From: Tetrahymena thermophila SB210
Taxonomy: Eukaryota > Ciliophora > Oligohymenophorea > Hymenostomatida > Tetrahymenidae
Length of the DNA: 64,000 nt
NCBI RefSeq assembly: GCF_000189635.1
Contig: NW_002476209.1
Coordinates: 124,001 to 188,000 of the forward strand
Reading direction: 5' to 3'
Of this stretch, positions 1-10,871 are shown piece by piece. Numbering within the stretch: the first letter of the stretch is position 1; the number at the start of each line of letters is the position of its first letter. The notes below the pieces were generated by a model that saw nothing but the letters and a program-made list of their open reading frames with translations, made no database searches and was not told where the DNA came from. The translations under genes were made by a program, and so were the position numbers.

Positions 1-2
1 TA

Positions 3-1973
3 ATGAGTAGAGCATCCCTACCTAACAGCCCTCCTAAAGAAAAAATAATATCTTAGCAATAATACCATATTAGATCTTAAAAGGTATATAAATATTCTAA
101 AATATTTTATAATATTGAGCATTCTTTAATACAAATATGTACTATTTAAATAATAATAGAAAGTAAAAAATGAAAATCTTAGAGAAGACTCTGTTAAATA
201 GCTTCAATACGATGAAAATGATTAGTTGTGCAAAGAGATTAAAAAGGTTAATTTAAATATAATGCCATTCACAAGTAAAGTATCTAACAACATTAATGTC
301 TCTGCCAATTCCTTAACAAGCAGCAATAATAGTAGCTCATTCAATTTATGCTAGCAATAATCCAAGTTAGTTTTTTCTTTTTTAATTATATTCAAAATTT
401 TATCTTATTTATATTTTATTATCATTTTTATTAATTTTTGCTAAAATTCAGTTGAAAAAAAATATTTTAAAAGGCTTTTGTGTAATAATTTTATTTAAGA
501 TAAAAAAAAGAGTTAGATGAAAATTTAAAAAAGTCCTTGCCAACAGTAAATGAAAGTGCTCCTCGTATGAAAAGTGATAGAGATTATTGTTTAAAATAGG
601 AATCTATAAAAGATATTTAAATTAGATAATAAGAAACTTTTCCAGTTGCAGACTGCAATTTAAATAGATACAGCGAATAAGATGATAATTAGAATTTGTA
701 AGACTTAAATAAATTTCAAAGCTACAAATGCATTGAAGGTGATAAATAATAAACTTAACCTCTTAGTCTCTCAGTAAAATATCCAATTCAGTAGGGGTTT
801 ATTAATTTGTTTGAACTAAAAAAACCTGAAGAATAACAATAATAACTTTTACAAAAACCTCTTAGTAAAAGCTTGATAGGAAGTTAGAAAAATGGATAAA
901 ATCCTATCTAATCTTTAGAAAAGATAAAATAAGATCCTCATTAAATTGAAATCGAAAGTGATAAAAATAATAGCTTTTATTCAAAGCAACAGCAAAATGT
1001 CTTTTAAACAAATAACGATTAAACTGTTAAGTAGATTCATCTTTTTTAGATAAAGTCTACTAATTAAATTTAATCAAAAAATGCTCCAGAATTCTTTTAA
1101 AATAAAGAAGTTTTAACCAAAAATAATGCTGTTTAAGTTAATTCATTATTTAATCACAAAAATCCTATATAAAATCAACAGAAAATATAGCCTTAAAGTA
1201 TATAGCTGAGTGATGTAAATTCATCCTTTCAAGAAGATGAGTTGACTACACAAAATAATGGAGGTGGATTTTATGGCGAATCTTCTCCGATTTCTCCATA
1301 GCCTGTTGAAATTCCTATTTTTGATTTAAAAGCATCAGCTGTTATTAATGGTAAATAAAGCCAAAAAGATCTTCATTAAAGAAAGAATTATTCATAGTAA
1401 AGAAAAATGTAAACTCCTTTAAATATTCATTAAAATGCAAAGAATAAAAATGAAAACACTAAGAGAGAAAGCAAAAAATAAAATATAGGTATACTAAATG
1501 GAGCAAAGGAATAGAGAATTGTTGTAATATGTGAAAGTAGTAGTTAGACTAGAGAGTGGGTAAATCGTTTTCTAGGAATGAGAAATATTTAGGATTTTGA
1601 AACTTTTACGTTGCCAGGAGGGCCAGGTAAAAATCTAAAAATTAGAGTAAAAATATAGTCAATTTTTTTTTAATTATTAGGGTGCCTTTGTGTAGAAGAT
1701 AATTAAGAGAGAATTTGCTGGTAAAATTCTTTGAAGTAGTTTACTTAAAGCATTTCTAAGTTATATTAGCTGCAAGAAATACAAGTCTATTAAAACAGCA
1801 ATTCGATTTTTAATTAAATATACAATTAAGATAGTCTTTAAGGTCGAGGTTCTTAATTACAACAAATGCAAGAAAATTTAAAATAGGCCTGTTAAATTGT
1901 AAAAGAGCAACTATAGCTCCCAGTAAAAGGGTTTTTCATAAACAACAAAGGTATTGTTGAGAAAATATTGTGA
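3..1973 (+). CDS. Gln/Asn-rich protein with a C-terminal domain faintly like beta-carbonic anhydrase
   Basis: Four exons (3-83, 160-365, 500-1626, 1681-1973) join in frame into 568 residues ending at TGA. The start at base 3 is the first ATG in frame, but the gene could begin upstream of the window. Residues 1 to about 430 are low complexity, rich in Gln, Asn, Ser and Lys. The last 130 or so are better structured: IVVICES, then TLPGGPGCLC, a helix-like stretch, and VKGFFINNKGIVEKIL at the end. This order (hydrophobic strand with Cys, PGG, strand, late strand) recalls divergent bacterial beta-carbonic-anhydrase-like proteins. However, the Cys-x-Asp-x-Arg motif and the His/Cys zinc ligands are not visible, so catalysis is unlikely. 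The family assignment is tentative; the exon structure is fairly secure. Confidence 0.6.
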
Positions 1974-2312
1974 AAAGAAAAATTATATTATAAAAATGTA
2001 TATTAAAAAAAATAAAATAGATTTAATTTAATTTAATAATAATTTGTTTAAAAAATTTAATAATAAAAAAAATAATCTTAAAGTTTCCTCCAAATAAAAC
2101 CATTAATTAATTAATTTAGATTATTTATTTCAGTAAATTAAATAATTAGTTTTATAAGTAAAAAATTTGAGTTGTAATATTCTATTTATCATACAACTAA
2201 TATAATTAATATTTGATTTTATTATTATCTCAATTCAAGTGTTTCACAAAATACAAATTCATACTATCCAAATAGCAAATATTGATTTTAAAATTGGAGT
2301 TAGGCAGACATT
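1974..2312. other. AT-rich spacer
   Basis: Spacer between two co-oriented genes. It is very AT-rich with poly-A/T runs and TGA in all frames. No gene or clear signal was seen. Confidence 0.6.
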
Positions 2313-2960
2313 ATGTTTTAAGGAATTAGTTCAAGCGATTTTTAAAATAAAGGCAAAAAGACGGCTGAAATGTCTTAACTTATGATTAAGCACAATTACA
2401 ATATTGGAATTAAAGAATGGGAAAGACCTCTAGGAAGTGTTTATAAATATTAGTTTATTAATAGAAAACCAGATCCTAATCTTTTTAAACCAAATCATCC
2501 TTCACACTCTTAAGTTGTCATTCCTCACGAACATTAAACAAATTAAAACAAATTATAATAGCATTTCACTAGCGAAACTAATAAATCTTTTGTAAAATAT
2601 ATTAATCCTGAGAAAAGAAAACCACTTTTAGGAACATAAGATTTAACTTAATCAAAATTTGTAGAGGCCTCTCTAAAACATGGATTTAATTACAATAGAA
2701 GTACTAAATCAATGAGTCATTAATTACATGATTTTAAAGATCCTGCAACAGTTCCAGATGTAAAATGGAAACCCTAAAGATAAAGATTTAATCCTATAAC
2801 AAATGAAGTATATGAAAGTGATAAACTAGTTAAAGCTTCTCAATTTGATTTCTACAATGACCTAAAATCCAAGAATAGATTAACTCATAATTACTCTCAT
2901 ATACCTTAACCTAAGGAAAGAATTGATATAATAACAGGAAGAAAGCTTCCACCTTTTTGA
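2313..2960 (+). CDS. Uncharacterised basic 215-residue protein
   Basis: A single uninterrupted frame of 215 codons begins at the first ATG after an in-frame TGA at 2283 and ends at TGA 2958-2960. The protein is basic and rich in Pro, Asn, Lys and aromatic residues, with short related phrases spaced along it: YINPEKRKPLLG, FNPITNEVYES and IITGRKLPPF. The amino-acid mix and codon use are those of a real ciliate gene (many Asn, Gln, Lys; no TGA). The protein shows no signal peptide, membrane span or catalytic motif. Short repeated Asn-Pro phrases of this kind occur in some structural ciliary proteins, but I do not recognise the family. An extra 5-prime exon cannot be excluded. Confidence 0.6.
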
Positions 2961-3234
2961 AATGTTAATATTTTTGTTTACATATAAGAAATCCTGTTTT
3001 TAATATTCTATAAAAAATCTAAGTTTTAGTTATAAAATTAATCATTCATTATAAATTCATTTTCTAAAGTATATAAATTAATTTGTATTATCCTTCAATT
3101 TAATTAGTGATATCATCAAGAGAGTTTCATTTAAACAAAAAAAAGAATAATTTTTTAACGGTTTGAAATAAAATAAATTTATTTATTTTTTAATATTAAT
3201 TAATATAAAAGTTTTTTTAATGAAATTTCTTTTT

Positions 3235-3790
3235 ATTATTTTATTAAAATGAATCCAAAATATAGGATACTTATGAATTTATGATGTCATAATTTTATTT
3301 TTGTTTTATCTAAAAATAAAATAAATTTATAGATAATATTTCAATCTCTCAATTTAGGGTTATTTTATAAATATTAATATTTTAATAAATTTAAAACAAA
3401 TTTAATTTAATAAAGAGATTTTTTAGCTGAAAATAAACTATTTGGAAATTAAAAAAGAAATTCAATAAATATTGAATATTTATGATGTTTATGCAATCAT
3501 ATTTTACTTAATGAAGCTAATAGTAAAAGCAAAATTTAATAAATAGTATTTCATTATTTAAATTAAGTTTTTTATAAATATTAAAATTTTGTTAAAATTA
3601 GTAATAAATTTATTTTATTAATGAGGTTTCTTCAAAATTCCTGAATTTAGAGCTAATAATATAGATTTCACTATGTTAGTATATGTAAGTTTATGATATC
3701 ATATTTTATTATTTCCTGCTAATAGAAAAGCTAAATTATTTAGTTAATATTTAATCATTTAATTTAGGAAATAAAAAATAATAATAAATT
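3235..3790. repeat. Three diverged tandem repeat units of about 205 bp
   Basis: Three segments carry the same succession of words. Each opens with TTTATGAT followed by a TCAT-containing run (near 3276, 3478 and 3690). A CTAATAG-type word follows in the second and third, then ATTTAATT or AATTTAGG, then TTTATAAATATTAA-like sequence. Spacing between units is about 200 and 212 bp. Identity is modest and the base composition is extreme, so some similarity could be compositional. A weaker related stretch lies near 5650-5700. No coding frame runs through the units. Confidence 0.4.
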
Positions 3791-3984
3791 TATTTTGTTA
3801 GAAATAAAAAAATAAACTACAAAATATCATTTAAGAAATTATTTTTTTTATAAATTGTTTTTAAATTATATTTCTTATTTAACATTAATATATAGGATTT
3901 TTGTTAAAGATCTTTCTTTAGCTTTTAATCAATTAAATTTGAAATTTATCTTTATAATTAATTTTTAATTAGAAAAATAGCTCC

Positions 3985-5000
3985 CAATAAAACTTATTGA
4001 TTAAATTCGATAGAGCTATTCCGTTAGGCAAAAAGGTGATAATGGTAGTTCATTATTCGGTTATAATAAATGATTTACTCTGTACTCTGTGTATGCTTCA
4101 GAGAAGGAGATACCATTAAATACCCTTTCGATCCCTCCAGTTTTTAATGAGATACTTTGAGGCTTATTAAAAATAAGACCAAAATTTTTTAAATAATTAG
4201 GTATCAAGTATCTCACCGAATAATACACTTTAAACCAGCTGAATTACAGTCTTCAAAAACCTTCTTTTTTGATACGGTTTTGAGTAATCATTGAGATCGT
4301 TAGTTTTTAACATATCTTAATAGTTTTTTAGTTGCCAGGCCTACAAGTTTTTAAAAGACATATCATTTTAAAGTTTTTTCATCCAAAAAAAATATAAAAA
4401 GAAGCCATGCCTCTTTTCCTCAACCAAATGATATGTACAATCCTCCTACCAGTCCTAAAAACGATCAAAAGAATACATAAAGTCATGATAGATTTAAGGG
4501 TTAAAACCCTACTTTTTCAAAATTAAACCCGAAGACTTGTAAAAGAAGCACCAATTGTTTTTTTCCCCTCATATATAAAAAGTATTGTTTAAAATTAGGT
4601 ATTAGGTAATTAACTGAAGACAGAAGCGAAAATAAAAGCAAAAAAGTTTTTAAAATCAGAAACAGAAAATGTCTACTAAATGCAATCCCTTGCCCATAGA
4701 GCAATATAAACAAATCATACATTTGCTGCTAAAAAAAATATATAAAATAAAATAAAAAAAACAAAAAAATAAAAAATCATATATAAATAAATAATAAAAT
4801 CAAATAAAAAAAATCAAATAATTAAAAACAAACAAATAAAAAAACATAAAAATTAAAATATAAAATTTAAAAATCTAAACAATCAAATAAATTCCTAACT
4901 GAAAAAAAAACAAATAAATAAGTAAAATAAAAATAATACAACGAAATAAATAAAATCTAAAAAAAATAGAAAATGAGTACACAACGCCGCCCATTTTCTA
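3985..5000. other. Unresolved higher-GC patch: possible structured RNA or gene remnant
   Basis: From about 3985 to 4720 the DNA is clearly richer in G+C than the flanks, then passes into an A-rich tract of AAATAAA words (4735-4965). Perfect inverted pairs are visible: 4052-4061 with 4215-4224, 4148-4157 with 4206-4215, and the small hairpin arms 4085-4089 and 4099-4103. A 9-bp-stem hairpin closes the A-rich tract (arms 4967-4975 and 4992-5000). Long frames without TGA exist on both strands (minus about 4560 to 4098, plus about 4318 to 5000). Neither has a recognisable domain, and they cannot both be coding. I see no family. Confidence 0.35.
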
Positions 5001-5781
5001 GTTTATTTTCATTTTTTGGCATTCTTTAATTAAATATTTATAATTTATAATTTTTAATTTTTATTAATTAATAATTCTAAATATACTTTTATGATTTTTT
5101 TAGGAGGATTAAGCTAATATAAATTTATTATTGAGGAAGATAATATTCTCCTAATAGTACTAAATTATAACTATAAATTAAATAAATTAATAATTTAAGC
5201 AATATTTTAGTTATATCTAGAATTTTTAATTTTAATTTGGATGTTTGGTAGATTTTTATACAAAGCATTTTTAAAAATATTTTAATTTTTTTTACTAAAT
5301 ATTTCAAAATAAACTAAAAAATTTTAAAACAATCAAAACAATAGGAATGTCTAATCCTTTAAAGCATGGAGTTTTAATAATTTTTTAAAAATAATTTTTT
5401 TCATAAAATTTATAGTTTTTAATTTTTGTTCTCTATTTAAAATTTAAAACTTTAAACTCTTCAACAATTTTTTTTTTTTAATTTTTAAAAATTTAATGTT
5501 TACAAAAAAATAAGGATTTTATGCTGTTATAACAATTTTAACCATCATTTTTTTATGATTTACATAATAATATGAATGGCCAAAAATGGAATTTATTTGT
5601 ATTTATTCTATTTAAATATATAAAAAAAAAGAAACAAGCAAATATTAAATATGTTTGTTTTTGATATCATATTAAAAATTTGTTAATTAATGAATGAAGC
5701 ATAATATTTGATATTATTAAACTAATCACTAATTAAAATAAATTACTTTTATTTAATTTGTAATTAGAAAATCAAATCATA
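5001..5781. other. AT-rich spacer upstream of the PP2C gene
   Basis: Almost pure A/T with homopolymer runs and frequent TGA in all frames. No gene was seen; it presumably holds the promoter of the gene starting at 5782. Confidence 0.55.
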
Positions 5782-8700
5782 ATGTATAGAAAATATTACA
5801 ACTCTAGTTATTATATTGCAAAAACACAAGAAAACTCACCAGTGCGCCAAGAAAATGGAAATTATATAAACTAGCCCCTGATAGATTAAACAAATTTATA
5901 ATAAAGTATATTGTTTGAATTAAAGCTTCATCATTTAATTAATCCTTAAATCTTTCAATTCTTAAATAATAATTTTTTTTACAGATTAATAATTAAACAG
6001 CAATAATATAAAGGTTAGTAGGCAAGGCAGCTCGAACTAACAAATTAATCTAAAATCTTTGGTACAAAATCAAATTGCTCTATTGTAATAGTAGAATATT
6101 GGAAATATTACTGAATATGGAGTAGGAGATAAACAAAACTCTTTTATAAAAAGATATAATAGCAGTTAAAAGAGAGTAAAGACTTAAAATAACACTCCTG
6201 AAAAGTTCATTTAAATTAGAGCTCAAAGAAACAATTAAAATAATAGCCAAGAATAAAGGCAAGAGTCAAATTAACTAATTAATAATTCTTTAACTTAATC
6301 TAATTAGAGAGGATTTGATGAAAAGGAGATTAAGTAGGGTAATTTTAGTGGATTTTATCCATAGCATTTAAGAGCTAGATCTAATAACAGCATGCAAATA
6401 TAAAAAATGAGTATATAAAAGCTAAATGATACATTAAAAATTCATAGAGGAGCCTAAGTTTCTTAAAATACTTAATAAACAGCTCAGGAGTAGTATTAAA
6501 ATTTGAATAAATTAATCCTGAAGGATAACTAATCATTTAACTTTAACAATCATTTATTAACCGAATAAAACCAGCCTATTGCTGTTATCAATAATTAAAA
6601 TATCTACATAAAAAGGAAAGAATAATAAGAATAAAAGTAGGGAGACTAAATAAGATCTTAGCACCAAAAAATTAATAGTTCTAATAAAACTATAAATTCA
6701 TAAGCAAATGAATAAGAAACTGTAAACCAATAAAATACTTCTAATTAATTTGAAGAATAAATAAAGTCAACGATAGAAAAGGAGGCTAAATATTATTTAT
6801 AAGATAGATTTAATGAGAATAGTAGAAAAAATACACCCTCAATTAATGAAAAATTAAGGCACCTACATCCTGATGAATCTTCACAGTATAATTTAGATAA
6901 AATAAATAAAAGAGAAGAAACTTAATAAAACAAAAGATAGAAGAGTGGTCTAAAACCACCTTAAGGTTAGGAGAGAGTTAGCAGGGTTAGTGAAAAATAA
7001 TTTAATATGATAAAAAATAAAATACCAATTTATTCAAAAAATCTAGACAATATATTAAATACTAGATAAACTAATTCTTCATTATCTACCTACACACCTC
7101 ATGATGGATCAACTGAAGATAAAACTATAGATATCACTAATTATAAATCAAATATGCCATAAAAAACAGAAAGTGCTTAACTTAATAATTACTTCGATAT
7201 TCCTTTTAACTAATCAAGTAAAGAAAAATAAAAATAAAATGGGTTTAATAATAATAATAACTCTTCTAATCTAGAGGAGCTCTAAAATTAATTATTTGGA
7301 AATAACTATAAAATGTAAGATTAACTCAGAAGAAAATCGATTTCTCCTTTTGAAAGGAGAATCGTTAAAAAGTAGGCTGAAAATTCTATCAATAAGGTGT
7401 CTCTAAATAATAGTATAAGTTAGTTGGAAAAAAGTTGTTAAGAAGACTTTTCTGGAAACCCCATTTTATTTACAACTATTCAAAATGATTATTAATTTTA
7501 TTAGAACTATAAATCTTAAGAAAACATTAATCAAGGCTAAAATATCAGCAAAGAAAAGCTGAAAAAAATGTAGCTTAGTTTTTTGAATAGCAATAACAGC
7601 AGCAACAACAATACTGATAACCCAATTAACAATATTTGTAATTTGTTAAAAAAAAATAAATAGTTAATAGCAAGGAATAATAAAAATGCAGACCCTTCAG
7701 ATATATAAAATAAAAGCAACTTGCTCAAAGTTAGCAACATAAATTAGTAGCATGTTAATAATCTTATGCATAGAATTTCTAAACGTAGTCAATCATATGC
7801 TAATGCTATCCCAAATAAAATAGTAGGAACTAATAATAGGAATAATATTACTCCTGAACAAAGGAGGGCATCTCAAAACGAATTACCAACAAATAATTCC
7901 TTTAAAATGTCACTTGATTGTGCATAAGATGTGCCATCAAAAGAAGAACCTATAAAAATAAGATAAGCCATAAATGTAGTTAAACTTAAAAAAATTGATA
8001 TCATTCATTCATTTAGAACAAAAAAAGGTGTTATGGCATCCAATCCTAAAAAATAAAATTAAGATTCATTTTTTATGAGCGAAAAAATGTCAAATAAGGA
8101 TTATGATCAAATTTACTTCTTAGGTGTAATGGATGGACATGGAACAAATGGGCACTTGGTTAGTCAATTCATTAAGAATAATATCATTGAGGAGTATAAA
8201 CAATAAGGAGATGAAATAAACTATGCATAGAAGCTAATTAATCTAACAGACTCACTGAATACAAAACTTGCTAATTCTAGTATAGATTGTATGTTTAGCG
8301 GTACAACAATGATATCACTCTTGCTCTTGATGAATTAAAATAGTCTAAAAATATTTTCTTGTAATTGTGGTGACTCTCGTGCCATTATGGGTCTTCTAAA
8401 ATCTTAAACTGTTACTTAATAAACTAAAGGCAAATAAAATTCAAGTATCAACAGTTACTTTTTTGAAGTTTTAGAGCTTTCAAGAGATCATAAGCCAGAA
8501 CTACCAGATGAGAAGGAAAGAATACTCTAATAAAATGGTAGAATTGATAGCTATCGAGATGAGTATGGTAATTAGCTAGGTCCTATGAGAGTTTGGCTAA
8601 AAAATGAAAATATTCCAGGACTCGCTATGAGCAGGTCTATTGGAGATGATGTAGCAACATCTGTAGGCGTTACATGGGAACCAGAAATAAAAGAGTTTGA

Positions 8701-9136
8701 CATTCAATTTATTTCTATAAATTCTTAATCCAAATAAAATGAAAAAATAACAGAAAATTAAGATATAAGTTAAAATTAAAAAAAAGAAAACTTTGATTCT
8801 TAAGATACTAGCTCTTAAGATTGTAATTCACTTGAAAACAATCATAGATAGAATATAACAGCCGATAGTGGGTTTTTAATTATAGGTAGTGATGGAGTTT
8901 GGGAATTTTTACCTAATGAAGAAATAATTAAAGAAATTGGGAAATACTATATTTTAAAAGATATAGAAGGTGCATGCAGCTGGTTACTAAATGAAGCCTA
9001 TCATAAATGGACATGTGAAGATGACTCCGTTGTAGACGATATTACTTTTATAATTATATTTTTTTAGCCTAAAGAAATAATTCAAAAAACAATTTCAACT
9101 AAATAAGCATCATAATCATTAGACTTCGATAAATGA
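5782..9136 (+). CDS. PP2C-type protein phosphatase with a very long Gln/Asn-rich N-terminus
   Basis: Two exons (5782-5905, 5985-9136) give 1091 residues. The C-terminal 370 or so form a complete PPM/PP2C Ser/Thr phosphatase domain, seen in order: NQDSFF, GVMDGHG, SGTTMI, CGDSRA, LSRDHKPE, AMSRSIGD, GSDGVWEFL and DDITFII. The aspartates that bind the two metal ions (in MDGHG, SDGVW and DDIT) are all present, so activity is expected. The first 700 or so residues are low complexity (Gln, Asn, Lys, Ser) with no recognisable domain and probably serve in targeting or assembly. An additional acidic Gln-rich insert sits between the WEPEIKEFD and GSDGVW parts. No signal peptide or membrane span is visible, which suggests a cytosolic or nuclear enzyme. 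The substrate is unknown. Confidence 0.9.
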
Positions 9137-9840
9137 AGATAGATAAATAAATAAACAAATAATTAAAAATAAATAAATATAAAAATAGCTTTTGCTATAA
9201 ATTATAAATTAAAATTAATAAATAAAATATTTTTCTTAAGATTGTGTTTTAAACAAACAACTAAAAAACAAACTAAAAGTTATAAATAAATTAATATAAA
9301 TTTTCATATAACAAAATATAAAGTATATAATTGTATAAATAAAATACTCATTTTTAAGTCTTCACTTTTATTTAATTATAAACTAAATTAAATTATTTGG
9401 CTAATCTATTATTAAACATGTATATATGGTTGAGTTTATCAGTCAAATTATCATTTTAACATATAAATAAAACAAAAAAACTCAAATATTTTAACAAAAC
9501 AACAGTGTTGTTTATGATACAAAAAAGCATACAAAAATTTTATTTTGAGAAATAATTTTTTTATTATTTGATAGAAGAAAGATTAAGCATAGATTTAATA
9601 AAATAAAATAATTTTTAATTTCAGAGAGAGTTATTAATCAATAACTTTCTTTTAAATTAAGGTCTTTTTTGCTTTTTATAAATATTTTAAAGAGTTAAAT
9701 TTTACTTTAAACAAAACTAGTTAAATTTTTTTTCTAAGTTAAATTTTTTAATATTAAATTAGTATAGCAAAAAATTATATTGAAAAGGTTTACTTTTTAA
9801 AGATTTTTTAAGATAAGATATAGAATTATATTATAGCAAA
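9137..9840. other. AT-rich spacer
   Basis: Between two + strand genes. A/T homopolymers and AAATAAA words, without coding texture or a clear repeat. The presumed promoter of the next gene lies at its right end. Confidence 0.6.
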
Positions 9841-10266
9841 ATGCCTCTTTACGAATTAATTGTTCTCGCAAGAGCTAATACTGCTAAGGCTACTACCAGT
9901 TTAGTTTCTAGTGTAGCTTAGAGCATTTTAGAAAAGGGTGGTAATGTAAGAAATACCACTATATTAGGTGATAGAATATTAAATAGAACAGTTAAGGGTA
10001 ATGATGATAAGAAGCATCTAGTAGGTCGTTATGTCTAAATTCTTTATGATGGTAATCCTTAAATGATGGGTTAAATCGAAAAGGCTGCTCGTGAATCTAA
10101 TGAAGGTATTAGAGCAAAAACCTTTAAAATCAAGGACTTTTACAGCGATGCTTAATTATTTAGAAGAGCTCTTAAACAAACTTCTCCTGTTTATCCTTCT
10201 TATCTTAATGACAAGAGTTATCTTCACTAGCTTAAATAGATTGCAAAGAAAACTAACAAGTAATGA
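9841..10266 (+). CDS. MRPS6: Mitochondrial small-subunit ribosomal protein bS6m
   Basis: Intronless frame of 141 codons. The start MPLYELIVLARANT matches the first beta strand of the bacterial/mitochondrial bS6 family, followed by VSSVAQSILEKGGNV, GDRILNRTVKGN and GRYVQILYDGNPQMMGQIEK in the usual strand-helix-strand-strand-helix order. The protein is somewhat longer than bacterial S6 (about 95-135 residues), with a basic C-terminal tail ending in KQIAKKTNKQ, as in many mitochondrial versions. bS6 sits on the platform of the small subunit next to bS18. The gene uses more C/G than its surroundings, as expected for a well-expressed ribosomal protein gene. No separate targeting peptide is obvious, which is also true of S6 homologues that begin directly at the first strand. 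Confidence 0.9.
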
Positions 10267-10871
10267 AAGACATAGTCTACAAGATAAATATTTAAATTAG
10301 CTTGAAATTAAAAGAAAAGGAGTCTTATTAATATTTTGCGCATATAAAAAATATTTTTAGAAATTTCTGAAAATGAAAAAATTGATGATTTATTATTAGA
10401 AAGATTAAAGAAATATATATATCTAATTATAATAAAAAGAAGACTCTTTTATTTGTAAGAGAATGAGTGTTATTTAAATTGAATGAAAATATATTTATTT
10501 TAGTTAGATATAAATTAATATTGATATATTCAAGTAATTAAATATTCATTCAAAAATATTTTCATAAATAAAATTATTTTTTATAATAACAATAATAATT
10601 AATATATTTATTTATTTATTTACTTACTAAATTGCTTAATGCCAATCCTATCAAATATTATTATCTAATTTGTTTTATAATTAATTAATTAACTAACTAT
10701 TCAATTACAACTTCAAAGCAAAATCTTTAATTTTTGAGATATTAATTATTACAAAAAATAAATAGAAGTAGATTATAGCTAATTTTAATACAACCAACAT
10801 TTTTTATTTAAATAGAATCCATAATATTTTGGCTATTATTGTGAATATTTTCATAGCAATATTTAAGAGCA
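10267..10871. other. AT-rich spacer
   Basis: A/T-rich 3-prime and 5-prime flank with no frame of coding texture. TATT and AATT runs dominate around 10590-10690. Confidence 0.6.

Noticed and set aside
6080..7740. Short minus-strand frames inside the PP2C gene
   Set aside because: They are the complementary strand of the Gln/Asn-rich coding sequence and disappear under the ciliate code context.
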